This document shows positions 8,499-15,311 of a DNA stretch of 15,311 nucleotides, piece after piece. A program made the position numbers and the translations under genes. Every line of letters starts with the position of its first letter. Position 1 is the first letter of the stretch. Source of the stretch: JABIRQ01 sp963583595 (GTDB lineage: Bacteria > Pseudomonadota > Alphaproteobacteria > CADEGL01); the NCBI GenBank assembly GCA_963583595.1, contig CAUZWC010000037.1, forward strand, positions 1 to 15,311. The letters are read 5' to 3'. Under the pieces are notes generated by a model, which was given only the letters and a program-made list of their open reading frames with translations, ran no database searches and had not been told where the DNA came from.

Positions 8499-9485
8499 GT
8501 GACCCACCTCTCCTGGATTTTCGTCGCCCTCGGCCTGGTGCTGCTGTTCTTCGGCGGCGAGGCGCTGGTGCGCGGCGCGATCTCCATGGCCCGACGGCTG
8601 GGCGTTTCGCCCCTGGTGATATCGCTTTCGGTCGTGGCGCTGGGAACGAGCGCGCCGGAGATGGTGGTCGCGCTGGATTCCGCGCTCGACGGCCATACCG
8701 ATGTTGCCATCGGCAACGTGGTCGGCAGCAATATTGCCAATACCCTGCTGATTCTCGGTGTCGCTGGGCTGATCGCGCCCATCGTCTGCAACCTCTCCAC
8801 CGTCCGGCGCGACGGCGTCGCCGTGGCGCTGACCAGCCTGGTCTTCGTCGCCCTGGCCTGGGTCGGCGAGCTGCGCGCCTGGTCGGGCGCGGTGCTGCTG
8901 GTCCTGCTGACCGCCTATATCGGCCTGTCCTATTGGCGGGACCGGCGCGACGCCAAGGCCCTGCGCGAACATGCCGAAGAGGTCGAGGAGATCGGGGGCC
9001 GCCCCCTGACCCTGACCCGGTCCCTGCTCCTGGTCGCCGTCGGCCTCGTCCTGCTCGCCCTGGGCGCCGATCTCCTGGTCGAGGGCGCGGTGGATATCGC
9101 GCGGCATTTCGGCGTGTCCGAGACCGTGATCGGCCTGACCCTAGTCGCCTTCGGCACCTCCCTGCCCGAACTCGCGACCTGCGCCATCGCCGCCTTCCAC
9201 CGCCATGCGGATGTCGCCCTGGGCAATATCCTGGGCAGCAACATGTTCAACATCCTGGGCATCATGGGGGTGGTCACGATCGTCACGCCCGTCCCCGTGC
9301 CCGCGCAGATCATGGATTTCGACGTCTGGTTCATGTTCGGGATCAGCGTCCTGGTGCTGCCCCTGATGATCACCCGCGGCCGCCTCAACCGCCTCGAATC
9401 GGGTGGCCTTGTCGCCCTCTACCTCGCCTACCTCTGGGCCCAGTTCCACGGCGTCCAGGGGCTTTTCGACCTGATACCGGCCTAA
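8499..9485 (+). CDS. Calcium/sodium antiporter (CaCA family, YrbG-like)
   Basis: This 328-residue, highly hydrophobic protein has about ten membrane helices and the two inverted alpha repeats that form the ion path of CaCA exchangers. Repeat 1 is GTSAPEMVVALDSAL (49-63) continuing to GNVVGSN (72-78), and repeat 2 is GTSLPELATCAIAAF (219-233) continuing to GNILGSN (242-248). The ion-coordinating glutamates are Glu54 and Glu224. An acidic cytoplasmic loop (about 146-166) separates the halves. It sits in the inner membrane and should exchange calcium against sodium or protons; the ion specificity of bacterial members is not settled by sequence. The GTG start lacks an obvious Shine-Dalgarno sequence, so the start is less certain than the gene. 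Confidence 0.95.
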   Translation: MTHLSWIFVALGLVLLFFGGEALVRGAISMARRLGVSPLVISLSVVALGTSAPEMVVALDSALDGHTDVAIGNVVGSNIANTLLILGVAGLIAPIVCNLSTVRRDGVAVALTSLVFVALAWVGELRAWSGAVLLVLLTAYIGLSYWRDRRDAKALREHAEEVEEIGGRPLTLTRSLLLVAVGLVLLALGADLLVEGAVDIARHFGVSETVIGLTLVAFGTSLPELATCAIAAFHRHADVALGNILGSNMFNILGIMGVVTIVTPVPVPAQIMDFDVWFMFGISVLVLPLMITRGRLNRLESGGLVALYLAYLWAQFHGVQGLFDLIPA

Positions 9486-9504
9486 CCCGAGCACTCGAGG
9501 GCCA

Positions 9505-9535
9505 CGCGCCCCGGACGGGTCTTGCCCGGGGCGCG
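9505..9535 (+). terminator. Strong GC hairpin without T-tract after the antiporter
   Basis: CGCGCCCCGG (9505-9514) pairs perfectly with CCGGGGCGCG (9526-9535) around an 11-base loop, 20 bases after the antiporter stop and 23 bases before the reductase start. With no T run it is not a standard intrinsic terminator. It could act as a partial terminator or protect the 3' end of the upstream mRNA. Confidence 0.45.
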
Positions 9536-9558
9536 GGCTTCACCCATCTTCATCGGCG

Positions 9559-10341
9559 ATGCCCATGACGACAGACACCATGCCCAGACGCGCGCTCGTC
9601 ACCGGCGCAGGCCAGCGCATCGGCCAGACCATCGCCACGGCCCTGGGCCGAGCGGGCTGGGATGTCGCCGTGCATCACAACCGCTCGACCGAGGGCGCGG
9701 CGGCGACGGCCGAGGCGGTGCGCGCAACCGGGCGCCGGGCCGAACTGCTGCGCGCGGATCTGAGCCGCGAGGACGAGACCGCCGGCCTGATCGAACGGGC
9801 GGAAACGGCCTTGGGCGGCACCATCGGCTGCCTGGTCAACAATGCCGCGATCTTCGAGATGGACACCGTGGCGAGCGCGACGCGCCGGACCTGGGATGCC
9901 CATATGGAAATCAACCTGCGCGCGCCCTTCGTGCTGATCCAGGCCCTGACCCGGCGCCTGCCCGAGGACGCCCAGGCTTGCATCGTCAATATGATCGACG
10001 CGCGGGTGTGGAACTTCACGGCCAATTTCGTGTCCTACACGGTCGCCAAGAGCGGGCTCTGGACCCTGACTCAGACCATGGCCATGGCTCTCGCCCCGCG
10101 CATCCGGGTCAACGCCGTCGGCCCGGGCCCGACTCTCCAGGACAAGCATCGCACGCGCGAGGAATTCGAGGCGCTCTGCGCCTCCATGCCCCTGGGCCGA
10201 GGCACGACGCCCGAAGAGGTCGCCGAAGCCGTGCTCTACCTCATCGATTCGCCGGCCGTGACCGGCCAGATGATCGCCCTCGACGGCGGCCAGCATCTGG
10301 GCTGGGTGCGGCCCGGCGGCGCGCGAAACCCCGCCGCCTAG
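9559..10341 (+). CDS. FolM/PTR1-like SDR, probable pteridine reductase
   Basis: This 260-residue short-chain dehydrogenase has the pteridine reductase hallmarks. TGAGQRIG (15-22) has the TGxxxR-[IL]-G cofactor loop in which the arginine favours NADPH; HHNRS (39-43) follows beta-2; NNAA is at 94-97. The catalytic residues are Asp147, Tyr160 and Lys164: the usual SDR serine is replaced by Asp and the spacing (13 and 4) equals that of Leishmania PTR1 (Asp181, Tyr194, Lys198). This group includes E. coli FolM, which reduces dihydromonapterin and weakly dihydrofolate. It lies 19 bases upstream of folB, supporting a pterin or folate role. The exact substrate is inferred. The start is one of two close ATGs (9559, 9565), without a clear ribosome binding site. 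Confidence 0.85.
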   Translation: MPMTTDTMPRRALVTGAGQRIGQTIATALGRAGWDVAVHHNRSTEGAAATAEAVRATGRRAELLRADLSREDETAGLIERAETALGGTIGCLVNNAAIFEMDTVASATRRTWDAHMEINLRAPFVLIQALTRRLPEDAQACIVNMIDARVWNFTANFVSYTVAKSGLWTLTQTMAMALAPRIRVNAVGPGPTLQDKHRTREEFEALCASMPLGRGTTPEEVAEAVLYLIDSPAVTGQMIALDGGQHLGWVRPGGARNPAA

Positions 10342-10360
10342 GCGGGCGAAAGGTAAAGAA

Positions 10361-10792
10361 ATGAGCAAGTCCGGCGACACACTCGCGCAATCCGGGAGCG
10401 ACCCTGCCGCGGACGGCCGGCGCGGTATTCGCCATGTCTTCGTGCGCGACCTGGAGTTGTCCTGCCTGATTGGCGTCCATAGCCACGAGCGGCTGCGCCG
10501 CCAGCGCGTCCGCATCAATCTGGATCTGGCGGTCGAGGAAGGGCCGGAGCCGGTCGGCGACGAACTCGCCAATGTCGTCTCCTATGAAGACATCCTGGAT
10601 CGGGTCCGCGCGATCGCCGGCGCGGGTCATATCAACCTGGTCGAGACCCTGGCCGAAAGAATCGCGGAAACCTGCCTGGAGGATGCCCGCGTGCGCATCG
10701 CCCGCATCCGGGTCGAGAAACTCGACGTTTTCGGGGACGCCGCGAGCGTGGGCGTGGAAATTGAACGATTAAACGCACTTGACTGGGCTTGA
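10361..10792 (+). CDS. folB: Dihydroneopterin aldolase
   Basis: FolB cleaves 7,8-dihydroneopterin to 6-hydroxymethyl-7,8-dihydropterin and glycolaldehyde in folate synthesis. The 143-residue product shows the family core: VRDLELSCLIGVHSHER (28-44) with the conserved Glu43, Tyr75 in SYEDI, NLVETLAERIA (92-102), and catalytic Lys120 in VEKLDVF. About 23 extra N-terminal residues, rich in Gly, Ser and Asp, precede the conserved domain, so an internal start is possible, but the ATG at 10361 has an AAAGG upstream. It closely follows the FolM-like reductase and probably shares its mRNA. A family paralog, FolX (epimerase), cannot be fully excluded. Confidence 0.93.
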   Translation: MSKSGDTLAQSGSDPAADGRRGIRHVFVRDLELSCLIGVHSHERLRRQRVRINLDLAVEEGPEPVGDELANVVSYEDILDRVRAIAGAGHINLVETLAERIAETCLEDARVRIARIRVEKLDVFGDAASVGVEIERLNALDWA

Positions 10793-10808
10793 CAAAACCC
10801 CCGGGACG

Positions 10809-10829
10809 GTGCTCGACACAGCACGTTTT
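10809..10829 (+). terminator. Weak terminator-like hairpin after folB
   Basis: GTGCT (10809-10813) and AGCAC (10820-10824) form a five-base stem with a six-base loop, followed by GTTTT. It lies 16 bases after the folB stop, which suits the end of the reductase-folB transcript, but the short stem makes it weak. Confidence 0.35.
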
Positions 10830-10888
10830 GCACACCGGCCAGAAATCGCCCGGGGTCGTGTCCGACCCGTCGCAATTTTCCGAAACGA

Positions 10889-10919
10889 TTGACATACACT
10901 CACAGGACTCTCTTATAAG
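10889..10919 (+). promoter_or_regulatory. Sigma70-like promoter candidate upstream of uvrC
   Basis: TTGACA at 10889-10894 matches the -35 consensus fully. TATAAG at 10914-10919 matches five of six -10 bases. The 19-base spacer is longer than the ideal 17. Transcription would begin near 10926, about 195 bases before uvrC, leaving a long untranslated leader. Confidence 0.5.
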
Positions 10920-11012
10920 CATTGCAAAACAACGACTTAAAGAAACTGCCTATTTTTTGTGCAAACCGATGGTGCACTTGCATTACAGGGCGATGCGCAC
11001 CGAGAATCGCTC

Positions 11013-11047
11013 TTCCCCACAGACTTATCCACACGATTCGTGGATAT
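11013..11047. promoter_or_regulatory. Cluster of three DnaA-box-like 9-mers
   Basis: TTATCCACA at 11025-11033 is a perfect DnaA box. Immediately upstream, TTCCCCACA (11013-11021) matches seven of nine positions in the same orientation with 12-base periodicity. Downstream, the reverse complement of 11039-11047 (ATATCCACG) matches seven of nine. The second and third form an inverted repeat, TATCCAC (11026-11032) with GTGGATA (11040-11046), around a seven-base loop. Such clusters occur at replication origins, at DnaA-titrating loci and in DnaA-regulated promoters. Confidence 0.5.
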
Positions 11048-11120
11048 TACATTTCGGTGACGCATCCATTGCTTTCGCGCCGCCGGTTGACGCCGCATCG
11101 ATGCCGCCCATGCTGATCTG

Positions 11121-13097
11121 ATGGCCAAGGCAAACAAGGATATCGCCCCGCCCGACCTGGGCGCCGAGGCTCCCTCGCCCGAGGGCGCGGGCGAGGCACT
11201 GCCCTCGCTCGCCGCGGGCATCGCGGTCATTCAGACCCAGCTCAAGACCATGCCCGCCACGCCCGGCGTCTACCGCATGCTCGACCGCCGCGGCGATGCG
11301 GTCTATGTCGGCAAGGCGCTGAATCTGCGCAAGAGGGTGGCCTCCTACACGACGCCATCGAAGTTGCCCTACCGGCTGCAACGCATGGTGGCAGAGACGA
11401 CGGCGATGGAGGTCGTCCAGACCCATACCGAGGTCGAGGCGCTGTTGCTGGAAAGCAATCTCATCAAGCGCCTGCGCCCGCGCTACAACGTGTTGCTGCG
11501 CGACGACAAATCTTTCCCCTATATCCTGATCTCCAGCGACCAGGAATGGCCCCGGATCGTCAAATACCGGGGCTCGCGCTCGTCCGGCGGCCGCTACTAC
11601 GGCCCCTTCGCCTCGGCCGGCGCGGTCAACCGCACCCTGAACGCCCTGCAGCGCGCCTTTCTGCTGCGCTCCTGCTCGGACAGTATCTTCTCGTCCCGCA
11701 CCCGGCCCTGCCTGCTGTTCCAGATCAAACGCTGTTCGGCGCCCTGCGTCGGACGGATCGACCGGGCCGGCTACGACGCCCTGGTCGCCGAAGCCCAGCA
11801 GTTCCTGGAGGGCAAGACCCAGCGCATCCAGCGCCAACTGGCCACGCGCATGCAGGCGGCCAGCGAGAACATGGAATACGAGCGGGCCGCCGCCTATCGC
11901 GACCGCATCAAGGCGCTGACGGCGGTGCAAACCCACCAGGGCATCAATGTCGCGGGGCTCGACGAGGCCGATGTGCTGGCTGCCCATCAGGAGGGTGGGC
12001 AGACCTGCGTGCAGGTCTTCTTCTTCCGCTCGGGCCGCAACTACGGCAACCGGGCCTATTTCCCGCGCCACGACCGCCAGACCGAGGTGGAAGAAGTGCT
12101 GGGCGCCTTCATCGGCCAGTTCTATGAAGACAAGCCGGTGCCGCGTCAGGTGCTGTTGAGCCACAAGGTGCCGGAGCAGCCCCTGCTGGGCGAGGCCCTG
12201 ACCCTGCGGGCCGAGCGCGCGGTCAAGCTCTTCCGGCCCCAGCGCGGAGAGAAGCGGCGCATGGTCGAACACGCCCTGCTCAATGCGCGCGAGGCCCTGG
12301 CGCGGCGCCTGGCCGAGAGCGCGAGCCAGAACAAGGCGCTCGAGGGGCTAGCCGAAATTTTCGACCTGGACGCGCCGCCCCGGCGCATCGAGGTCTACGA
12401 CAACAGCCATATCGCCGGCAGCCATCCCTATGGCGCGATGGTCGTGGCCGGGCCCGAGGGGCTGATGAAGAACGCCTATCGCAAATTCTCCATCCGCGGC
12501 GCCGCCAGGGCGGCAAGCGTGGCCCCCGGACTAGCCGAGGCGCAGGCCGGTTACGCGGCAGGCGACGACTACGCCATGATGCGCGAGGTCCTGACCCGGC
12601 GCTTCGAACGCGCCATCAAGGAGGACCCGGAGCGCGAGCGCGGCGTCTGGCCCGATCTGGTGGTGATCGACGGCGGCCAGGGCCAGCTCGGCGTGGCCGA
12701 GCAGGTCTTCGCCGAACTCGGCATCGAGGATGTCGAGCTGATGGCCATCGCGAAGGGCCCGGACCGCAATGCCGGGCGCGAGCGTTTCTTCCGCCCGGGC
12801 AAGCCGCCCCGGGAGTTGGAGCCGCGCGACCCCGTGCTCTATTTCCTGCAACGCCTGCGCGACGAGGCCCATCGTTTCGCCATCGGCACCCACCGGGCGC
12901 GCCGCTCCAAGGTGATCGGCCGCTCCCAGCTCGACGAGGTGCCGGGCATCGGCCCCCACCGCAAGCGCGCGCTGCTGCATCATTTCGGCTCCGCGCGCGG
13001 GGTCCAGCAGGCCGGACTGGCCGATCTCGAAGCGGTCGACGGAATCAGCGCGACCGTGGCCCGAAAAATCTATGACCATTTCCATGAGGACGGCTAA
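11121..13097 (+). CDS. uvrC: Excinuclease ABC subunit UvrC
   Basis: UvrC makes both incisions flanking the lesion in nucleotide excision repair. The 658-residue product is complete. A ~35-residue acidic lead precedes the GIY-YIG nuclease (GVY 49-51, YVGKA 62-66, catalytic Glu112 in LLESNLIKRLRP), which cuts 3' of the lesion. Cys185, Cys197, Cys205 and Cys209 have exactly the spacing of the iron-sulfur ligands reported for E. coli UvrC. A UVR motif for UvrB contact lies near 235-265. The RNase H-like domain has Asp427 (VYDNSH), Asp517 (VIDGGQGQ) and His584 (RDEAHRFA) for the 5' cut. Tandem helix-hairpin-helix motifs close the protein (about 602-655, VPGIGPHRKRALL). No clear ribosome binding site precedes the ATG; in-frame upstream codons to the TGA at 11088 add only ten residues with no better start. 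Confidence 0.98.
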   Translation: MAKANKDIAPPDLGAEAPSPEGAGEALPSLAAGIAVIQTQLKTMPATPGVYRMLDRRGDAVYVGKALNLRKRVASYTTPSKLPYRLQRMVAETTAMEVVQTHTEVEALLLESNLIKRLRPRYNVLLRDDKSFPYILISSDQEWPRIVKYRGSRSSGGRYYGPFASAGAVNRTLNALQRAFLLRSCSDSIFSSRTRPCLLFQIKRCSAPCVGRIDRAGYDALVAEAQQFLEGKTQRIQRQLATRMQAASENMEYERAAAYRDRIKALTAVQTHQGINVAGLDEADVLAAHQEGGQTCVQVFFFRSGRNYGNRAYFPRHDRQTEVEEVLGAFIGQFYEDKPVPRQVLLSHKVPEQPLLGEALTLRAERAVKLFRPQRGEKRRMVEHALLNAREALARRLAESASQNKALEGLAEIFDLDAPPRRIEVYDNSHIAGSHPYGAMVVAGPEGLMKNAYRKFSIRGAARAASVAPGLAEAQAGYAAGDDYAMMREVLTRRFERAIKEDPERERGVWPDLVVIDGGQGQLGVAEQVFAELGIEDVELMAIAKGPDRNAGRERFFRPGKPPRELEPRDPVLYFLQRLRDEAHRFAIGTHRARRSKVIGRSQLDEVPGIGPHRKRALLHHFGSARGVQQAGLADLEAVDGISATVARKIYDHFHEDG

Positions 13098-13135
13098 ACT
13101 CCCCCATCATGCACTATCTGGCCGCGGTCGCGTTC

Positions 13136-13155
13136 CGGGGCCGGTTTCCGCCCCG
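13136..13155 (+). other. GC hairpin between uvrC and pgsA
   Basis: CGGGGC (13136-13141) pairs with GCCCCG (13150-13155) around an eight-base loop within the 96-base gap between uvrC and pgsA. No T run follows, so termination is doubtful. It could be a chance feature of GC-rich DNA. Confidence 0.3.
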
Positions 13156-13193
13156 CGACGGACCTGACGGACGGGAACGCGCAATGGAGCGTC

Positions 13194-13820
13194 ATGACCG
13201 CCAATCTGCCCAATATCCTGACCGCCTCGCGGATCGCCGCGATTCCCATTCTCACCGCCCTGTTCTTCCTGGAGGGGGACGCTGCGCGCTGGGCCGCCCT
13301 AGCAGTCTTCGCCCTGGCCGCCCTGACCGATTATCTCGACGGCTATCTCGCCCGGGCGCGGCATTGGCAGTCCAAGCTCGGTCAGTTTCTCGACCCGGTG
13401 GCCGACAAGCTGCTGGTCGCCTCCGTGATCTTCCTGCTGGCCGCCTTCGACCGGATCTCCGGCTTCGCCATCGTGATGGCCCTGATCATCCTGTGCCGGG
13501 AAATCTTGATCTCGGGCCTGCGCGAATATCTCGCCCAATCCGCCGTCGAGGTGCCGGTCAGCGCGCTTGCCAAGTGGAAAACCGCGATCCAGATGCTGGC
13601 CATGACCTTCCTCATCATCGGCGATGCCGCGCCCTGGGCGCAGGCCAGGCTGCTCGGCGAAATCGGCCTGACGGCCGCCGCCGCGCTGACCCTGATCACC
13701 GGCTATGGCTATCTTCGCGGGGCGATCGGCCATATGCGCAGCCAAGGCGGGACCGGAAGCGGCGAGGAGAGCGAGGCAGAAGAGAAACCGGACCCCAGGC
13801 CCGCCACGCGGACCGGCTGA
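13194..13820 (+). CDS. pgsA: CDP-diacylglycerol-glycerol-3-phosphate 3-phosphatidyltransferase
   Basis: PgsA makes phosphatidylglycerol phosphate from CDP-diacylglycerol and glycerol-3-phosphate in the inner membrane, the committed step to phosphatidylglycerol and cardiolipin. The 208-residue protein opens with NLPNILTASRI (4-14) and carries the CDP-alcohol phosphotransferase motif: Asp46, Asp49-Gly50, Ala53-Arg54, Gly63, Asp67 and Asp71 (TDYLDGYLAR and GQFLDPVADK). Several membrane helices follow. The C-terminal ~26 residues are hydrophilic and rich in Gly, Glu, Pro and Arg, beyond the usual domain. GGAG lies four bases before the ATG. The gene follows uvrC by 96 bases, a neighbour pair common in proteobacteria. 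Confidence 0.95.
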   Translation: MTANLPNILTASRIAAIPILTALFFLEGDAARWAALAVFALAALTDYLDGYLARARHWQSKLGQFLDPVADKLLVASVIFLLAAFDRISGFAIVMALIILCREILISGLREYLAQSAVEVPVSALAKWKTAIQMLAMTFLIIGDAAPWAQARLLGEIGLTAAAALTLITGYGYLRGAIGHMRSQGGTGSGEESEAEEKPDPRPATRTG

Positions 13821-13895
13821 CCCCGACACGGCAGAAGGGCGGAACGGCAGAAAGATGGCATCCGTGGCGGATTCGAGCCCCAAACGCAGGACAGC

Positions 13896-14399
13896 ATGAA
13901 GATATTCGGCCTCGCCGGCTGGAGCGGCAGCGGCAAAACCACCCTCGTTGCCCGCCTGATTCCGGAAATCGCGGCACGCGGCCTGACGGTCTCGACCGTC
14001 AAGCACGCCCATCACGAATTCGACCCCGATCTTCCAGGCAAGGACAGCTATACCCATCGCATGGCAGGCGCACACGAGGTCATAGTCTCGTCCTCCCAAC
14101 GCTGGGCCCAGATCCACGAACTGGCCGGCGCGCCGGAACTGACCCTCGACGAGTTGATCGCTCGGATGAGCCCGGTCGATCTGCTGCTGGTCGAGGGTTT
14201 CAAGCGTGCACCGATCCCCAAGCTGGAAGTCTGGCGCGCGGCCAATGGCAAGCCCCTGCTCCACCCCGAGGACCCGCATATCGTCGCCATCGCCAGCGAT
14301 GCGCCGGTGGCGGGCACCAGCCTGCCGGTCCTGGCCCTGGACCGGCCCGCCGCGATCGTCGATTTTGTCCTGGGCCATTGCCGCTTGGCCGCGGCCTAG
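13896..14399 (+). CDS. mobB: Molybdopterin-guanine dinucleotide biosynthesis GTPase MobB
   Basis: MobB is a P-loop GTP-binding protein that assists conversion of molybdenum cofactor to its guanine dinucleotide form; it aids MobA and is not essential in E. coli. The 167-residue product has Walker A GWSGSGKTT (8-16), the family segment TVKHAHHEFDPDLPGKDSY (35-53), and the Walker B region DLLLVEGFKRAPIPKLEV (96-113). This length is usual for a stand-alone MobB. It lies 75 bases after pgsA and 13 bases before moeA, so mobB and moeA should be cotranscribed. The moaD-moaE pair sometimes found after pgsA is absent here. Confidence 0.95.
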   Translation: MKIFGLAGWSGSGKTTLVARLIPEIAARGLTVSTVKHAHHEFDPDLPGKDSYTHRMAGAHEVIVSSSQRWAQIHELAGAPELTLDELIARMSPVDLLLVEGFKRAPIPKLEVWRAANGKPLLHPEDPHIVAIASDAPVAGTSLPVLALDRPAAIVDFVLGHCRLAAA

Positions 14400-14412
14400 G
14401 CGGCGCGGACCG

Positions 14413-15311
14413 ATGGCCCAGCTGACCGACGATTGTTTCGCTTTCGGCGGCGAGTTGATGCCGGCGGCGGAGGCGCTTGCCCGCCTCAAAGCCGTCGCCG
14501 TGCCCGTGACCAGGATCGAATCAGCCCCCCTCGCCGCCTGCCTGGGCCGCATTCTGGCCGAGGATGTGATTGCCGGGCGCAGCGTGCCGCCCCACGACAA
14601 TTCGGCTGTCGACGGCTACGCTCTCTATTTTGCCGATCTATCGGCGGACCGCGAAACCGCCCTCGCGATCGCCGGGCGGGCCGCCGCGGGCCATCCCTTT
14701 GAGCGGCCGCTCCGCCGGGGCGAAGCGCTGCGCATCTTCACCGGCGCGCCCATGCCGGATGGTGAAGCCGAAGGCCCCGACACGGTGCTGATGCAAGAGG
14801 ATTGCCGCGAGGAAGGTGGCAAAGTCCTGGTCCTGCCAGGCATCGAGCGCGGCGCGAACCGGCGCAAAGCAGGCGAGGACGTTCTGGCGAGCAGCCTCGC
14901 GCTCGCCGCCGGCCGCCGGTTGCGGCCCCAGGATATTGGCCTCGCCGCCTCGCTCGGCCTGACCGCCCTGCCCTTGCGCATGCCCCTGCGGGTCGCGCTC
15001 TTCTCCACCGGGGACGAATTGCGCGATCCAGGTCAGCCCGCGCCCCCCGGCGCGGTCTATGACGCCAACCGGGCGACCGTCGCCGCCCTGCTCGCCCAGG
15101 CCGGCATGGCCGTCACCGATCTTGGAATTCTGGCCGACCGCGCGGCGACGATCCGCGACGCCCTGGCCGAGGCCGCCGAGAGCCACGACGCCGTAATCAC
15201 AACCGGCGGCATGTCGACGGGCGACGAGGACCATGTGCGCGCGGCGGTCGAAGCCCTGGGGCGACTCGATTTCTGGCGCCTGGCGGTCAAGCCCGGCCGC
15301 CCCGTCGGCCT
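14413..15311 (+). CDS. moeA: Molybdopterin molybdenumtransferase MoeA (3' end beyond window)
   Basis: MoeA inserts molybdate into adenylated molybdopterin to form active molybdenum cofactor. The frame stays open from the ATG at 14413 to the window end, giving 299 codons of the usual ~400. Family landmarks are present in order: PPHDNSAVDGYA (59-70) with the substrate-binding Asp62 and Asp67, FTGAPMPDG (109-117), RRKAGED (150-156), FSTGDEL (197-203), YDANR (216-220), the ligand-binding TTGGMSTGDEDHV (263-275), and FWRLAVKPGRP (289-299). The missing part should hold the end of the MoaB/Mog-like domain and domain IV. It starts 13 bases after the mobB stop. No frameshift is seen. Confidence 0.96.
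   Translation, partial: MAQLTDDCFAFGGELMPAAEALARLKAVAVPVTRIESAPLAACLGRILAEDVIAGRSVPPHDNSAVDGYALYFADLSADRETALAIAGRAAAGHPFERPLRRGEALRIFTGAPMPDGEAEGPDTVLMQEDCREEGGKVLVLPGIERGANRRKAGEDVLASSLALAAGRRLRPQDIGLAASLGLTALPLRMPLRVALFSTGDELRDPGQPAPPGAVYDANRATVAALLAQAGMAVTDLGILADRAATIRDALAEAAESHDAVITTGGMSTGDEDHVRAAVEALGRLDFWRLAVKPGRPVG

Larger units (their letters stand above)
10793..11120. other. 328-base intergenic region between folB and uvrC
   Basis: No credible gene lies here on either strand. It is AT-richer than the rest of the window, mainly 10870-10985. It holds a weak terminator-like hairpin after folB, a TTGACA/TATAAG promoter-like pair, a possible bulged hairpin (GGTGC near 10970 with GCACC near 11000), and a cluster of DnaA-box-like 9-mers. 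A 110-codon frame across it has low-complexity, unfamiliar sequence and is not supported. Confidence 0.6.

Noticed and set aside
10789..11121. 110-codon frame between folB and uvrC
   Set aside because: It has no ribosome binding site, no recognisable domain and covers promoter-like and DnaA-box sequences; probably non-coding.
11025..12272. Long minus-strand frame opposite uvrC
   Set aside because: It is antisense to a complete uvrC with all catalytic residues.
13109..14425. 438-codon plus-strand frame over pgsA and mobB
   Set aside because: It is out of frame with both genes; the overlapping pgsA and mobB frames carry the family motifs.
13299..14600. 433-codon minus-strand frame over pgsA, mobB and moeA
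   Set aside because: It crosses three well-supported plus-strand genes and has no domain of its own.

Overview
The window is dense, very GC-rich bacterial chromosome. The gene content (pgsA joined to mobB and moeA, a FolM-type reductase next to folB, a class I gamma aspartate aminotransferase, a ZntB/CrcB pair) and the protein sequences suggest an alphaproteobacterium, most likely Rhodospirillales-like. That placement comes from recognising families, not from a database search. No insertion sequence, prophage, CRISPR array, tRNA or rRNA was seen.

Layout. The left third (about 40-5575) is all on the minus strand. In transcription order it holds a 3' remnant of an AhpC-type peroxiredoxin, the fluoride channel crcB, a ZntB-like transporter with a frameshift near its 5' end, an aspartate aminotransferase, a PanE/ApbA-family dehydrogenase, and an EF-G-like GTPase gene that has lost its middle and also carries a one-base shift. 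The right two thirds are almost all on the plus strand: uvrB; a MAPEG-family membrane protein (the only minus-strand gene here, convergent with uvrB); a calcium/sodium antiporter; a FolM/PTR1-like reductase followed by folB; a 328-base AT-richer gap with a promoter-like sequence and a cluster of DnaA-box-like 9-mers; uvrC; pgsA; mobB; and the first 299 codons of moeA, cut by the window end.

How the genes work together. UvrB and UvrC are two of the three subunits of nucleotide excision repair and lie about 3.3 kb apart. The reductase and FolB both act on pterins and probably form a small folate/pterin unit. MobB and MoeA act at the end of molybdenum cofactor synthesis. CrcB and ZntB are adjacent inner-membrane ion transporters.

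Nothing here looks like a new multi-gene system. The points worth a second look are the damage confined to the left arm (three genes), the DnaA-box cluster before uvrC, a 17-bp palindrome of Fur-box geometry between the peroxiredoxin remnant and uvrB, the PTR1-type catalytic triad in the reductase beside folB, and unusual active-site positions in the PanE-like enzyme.
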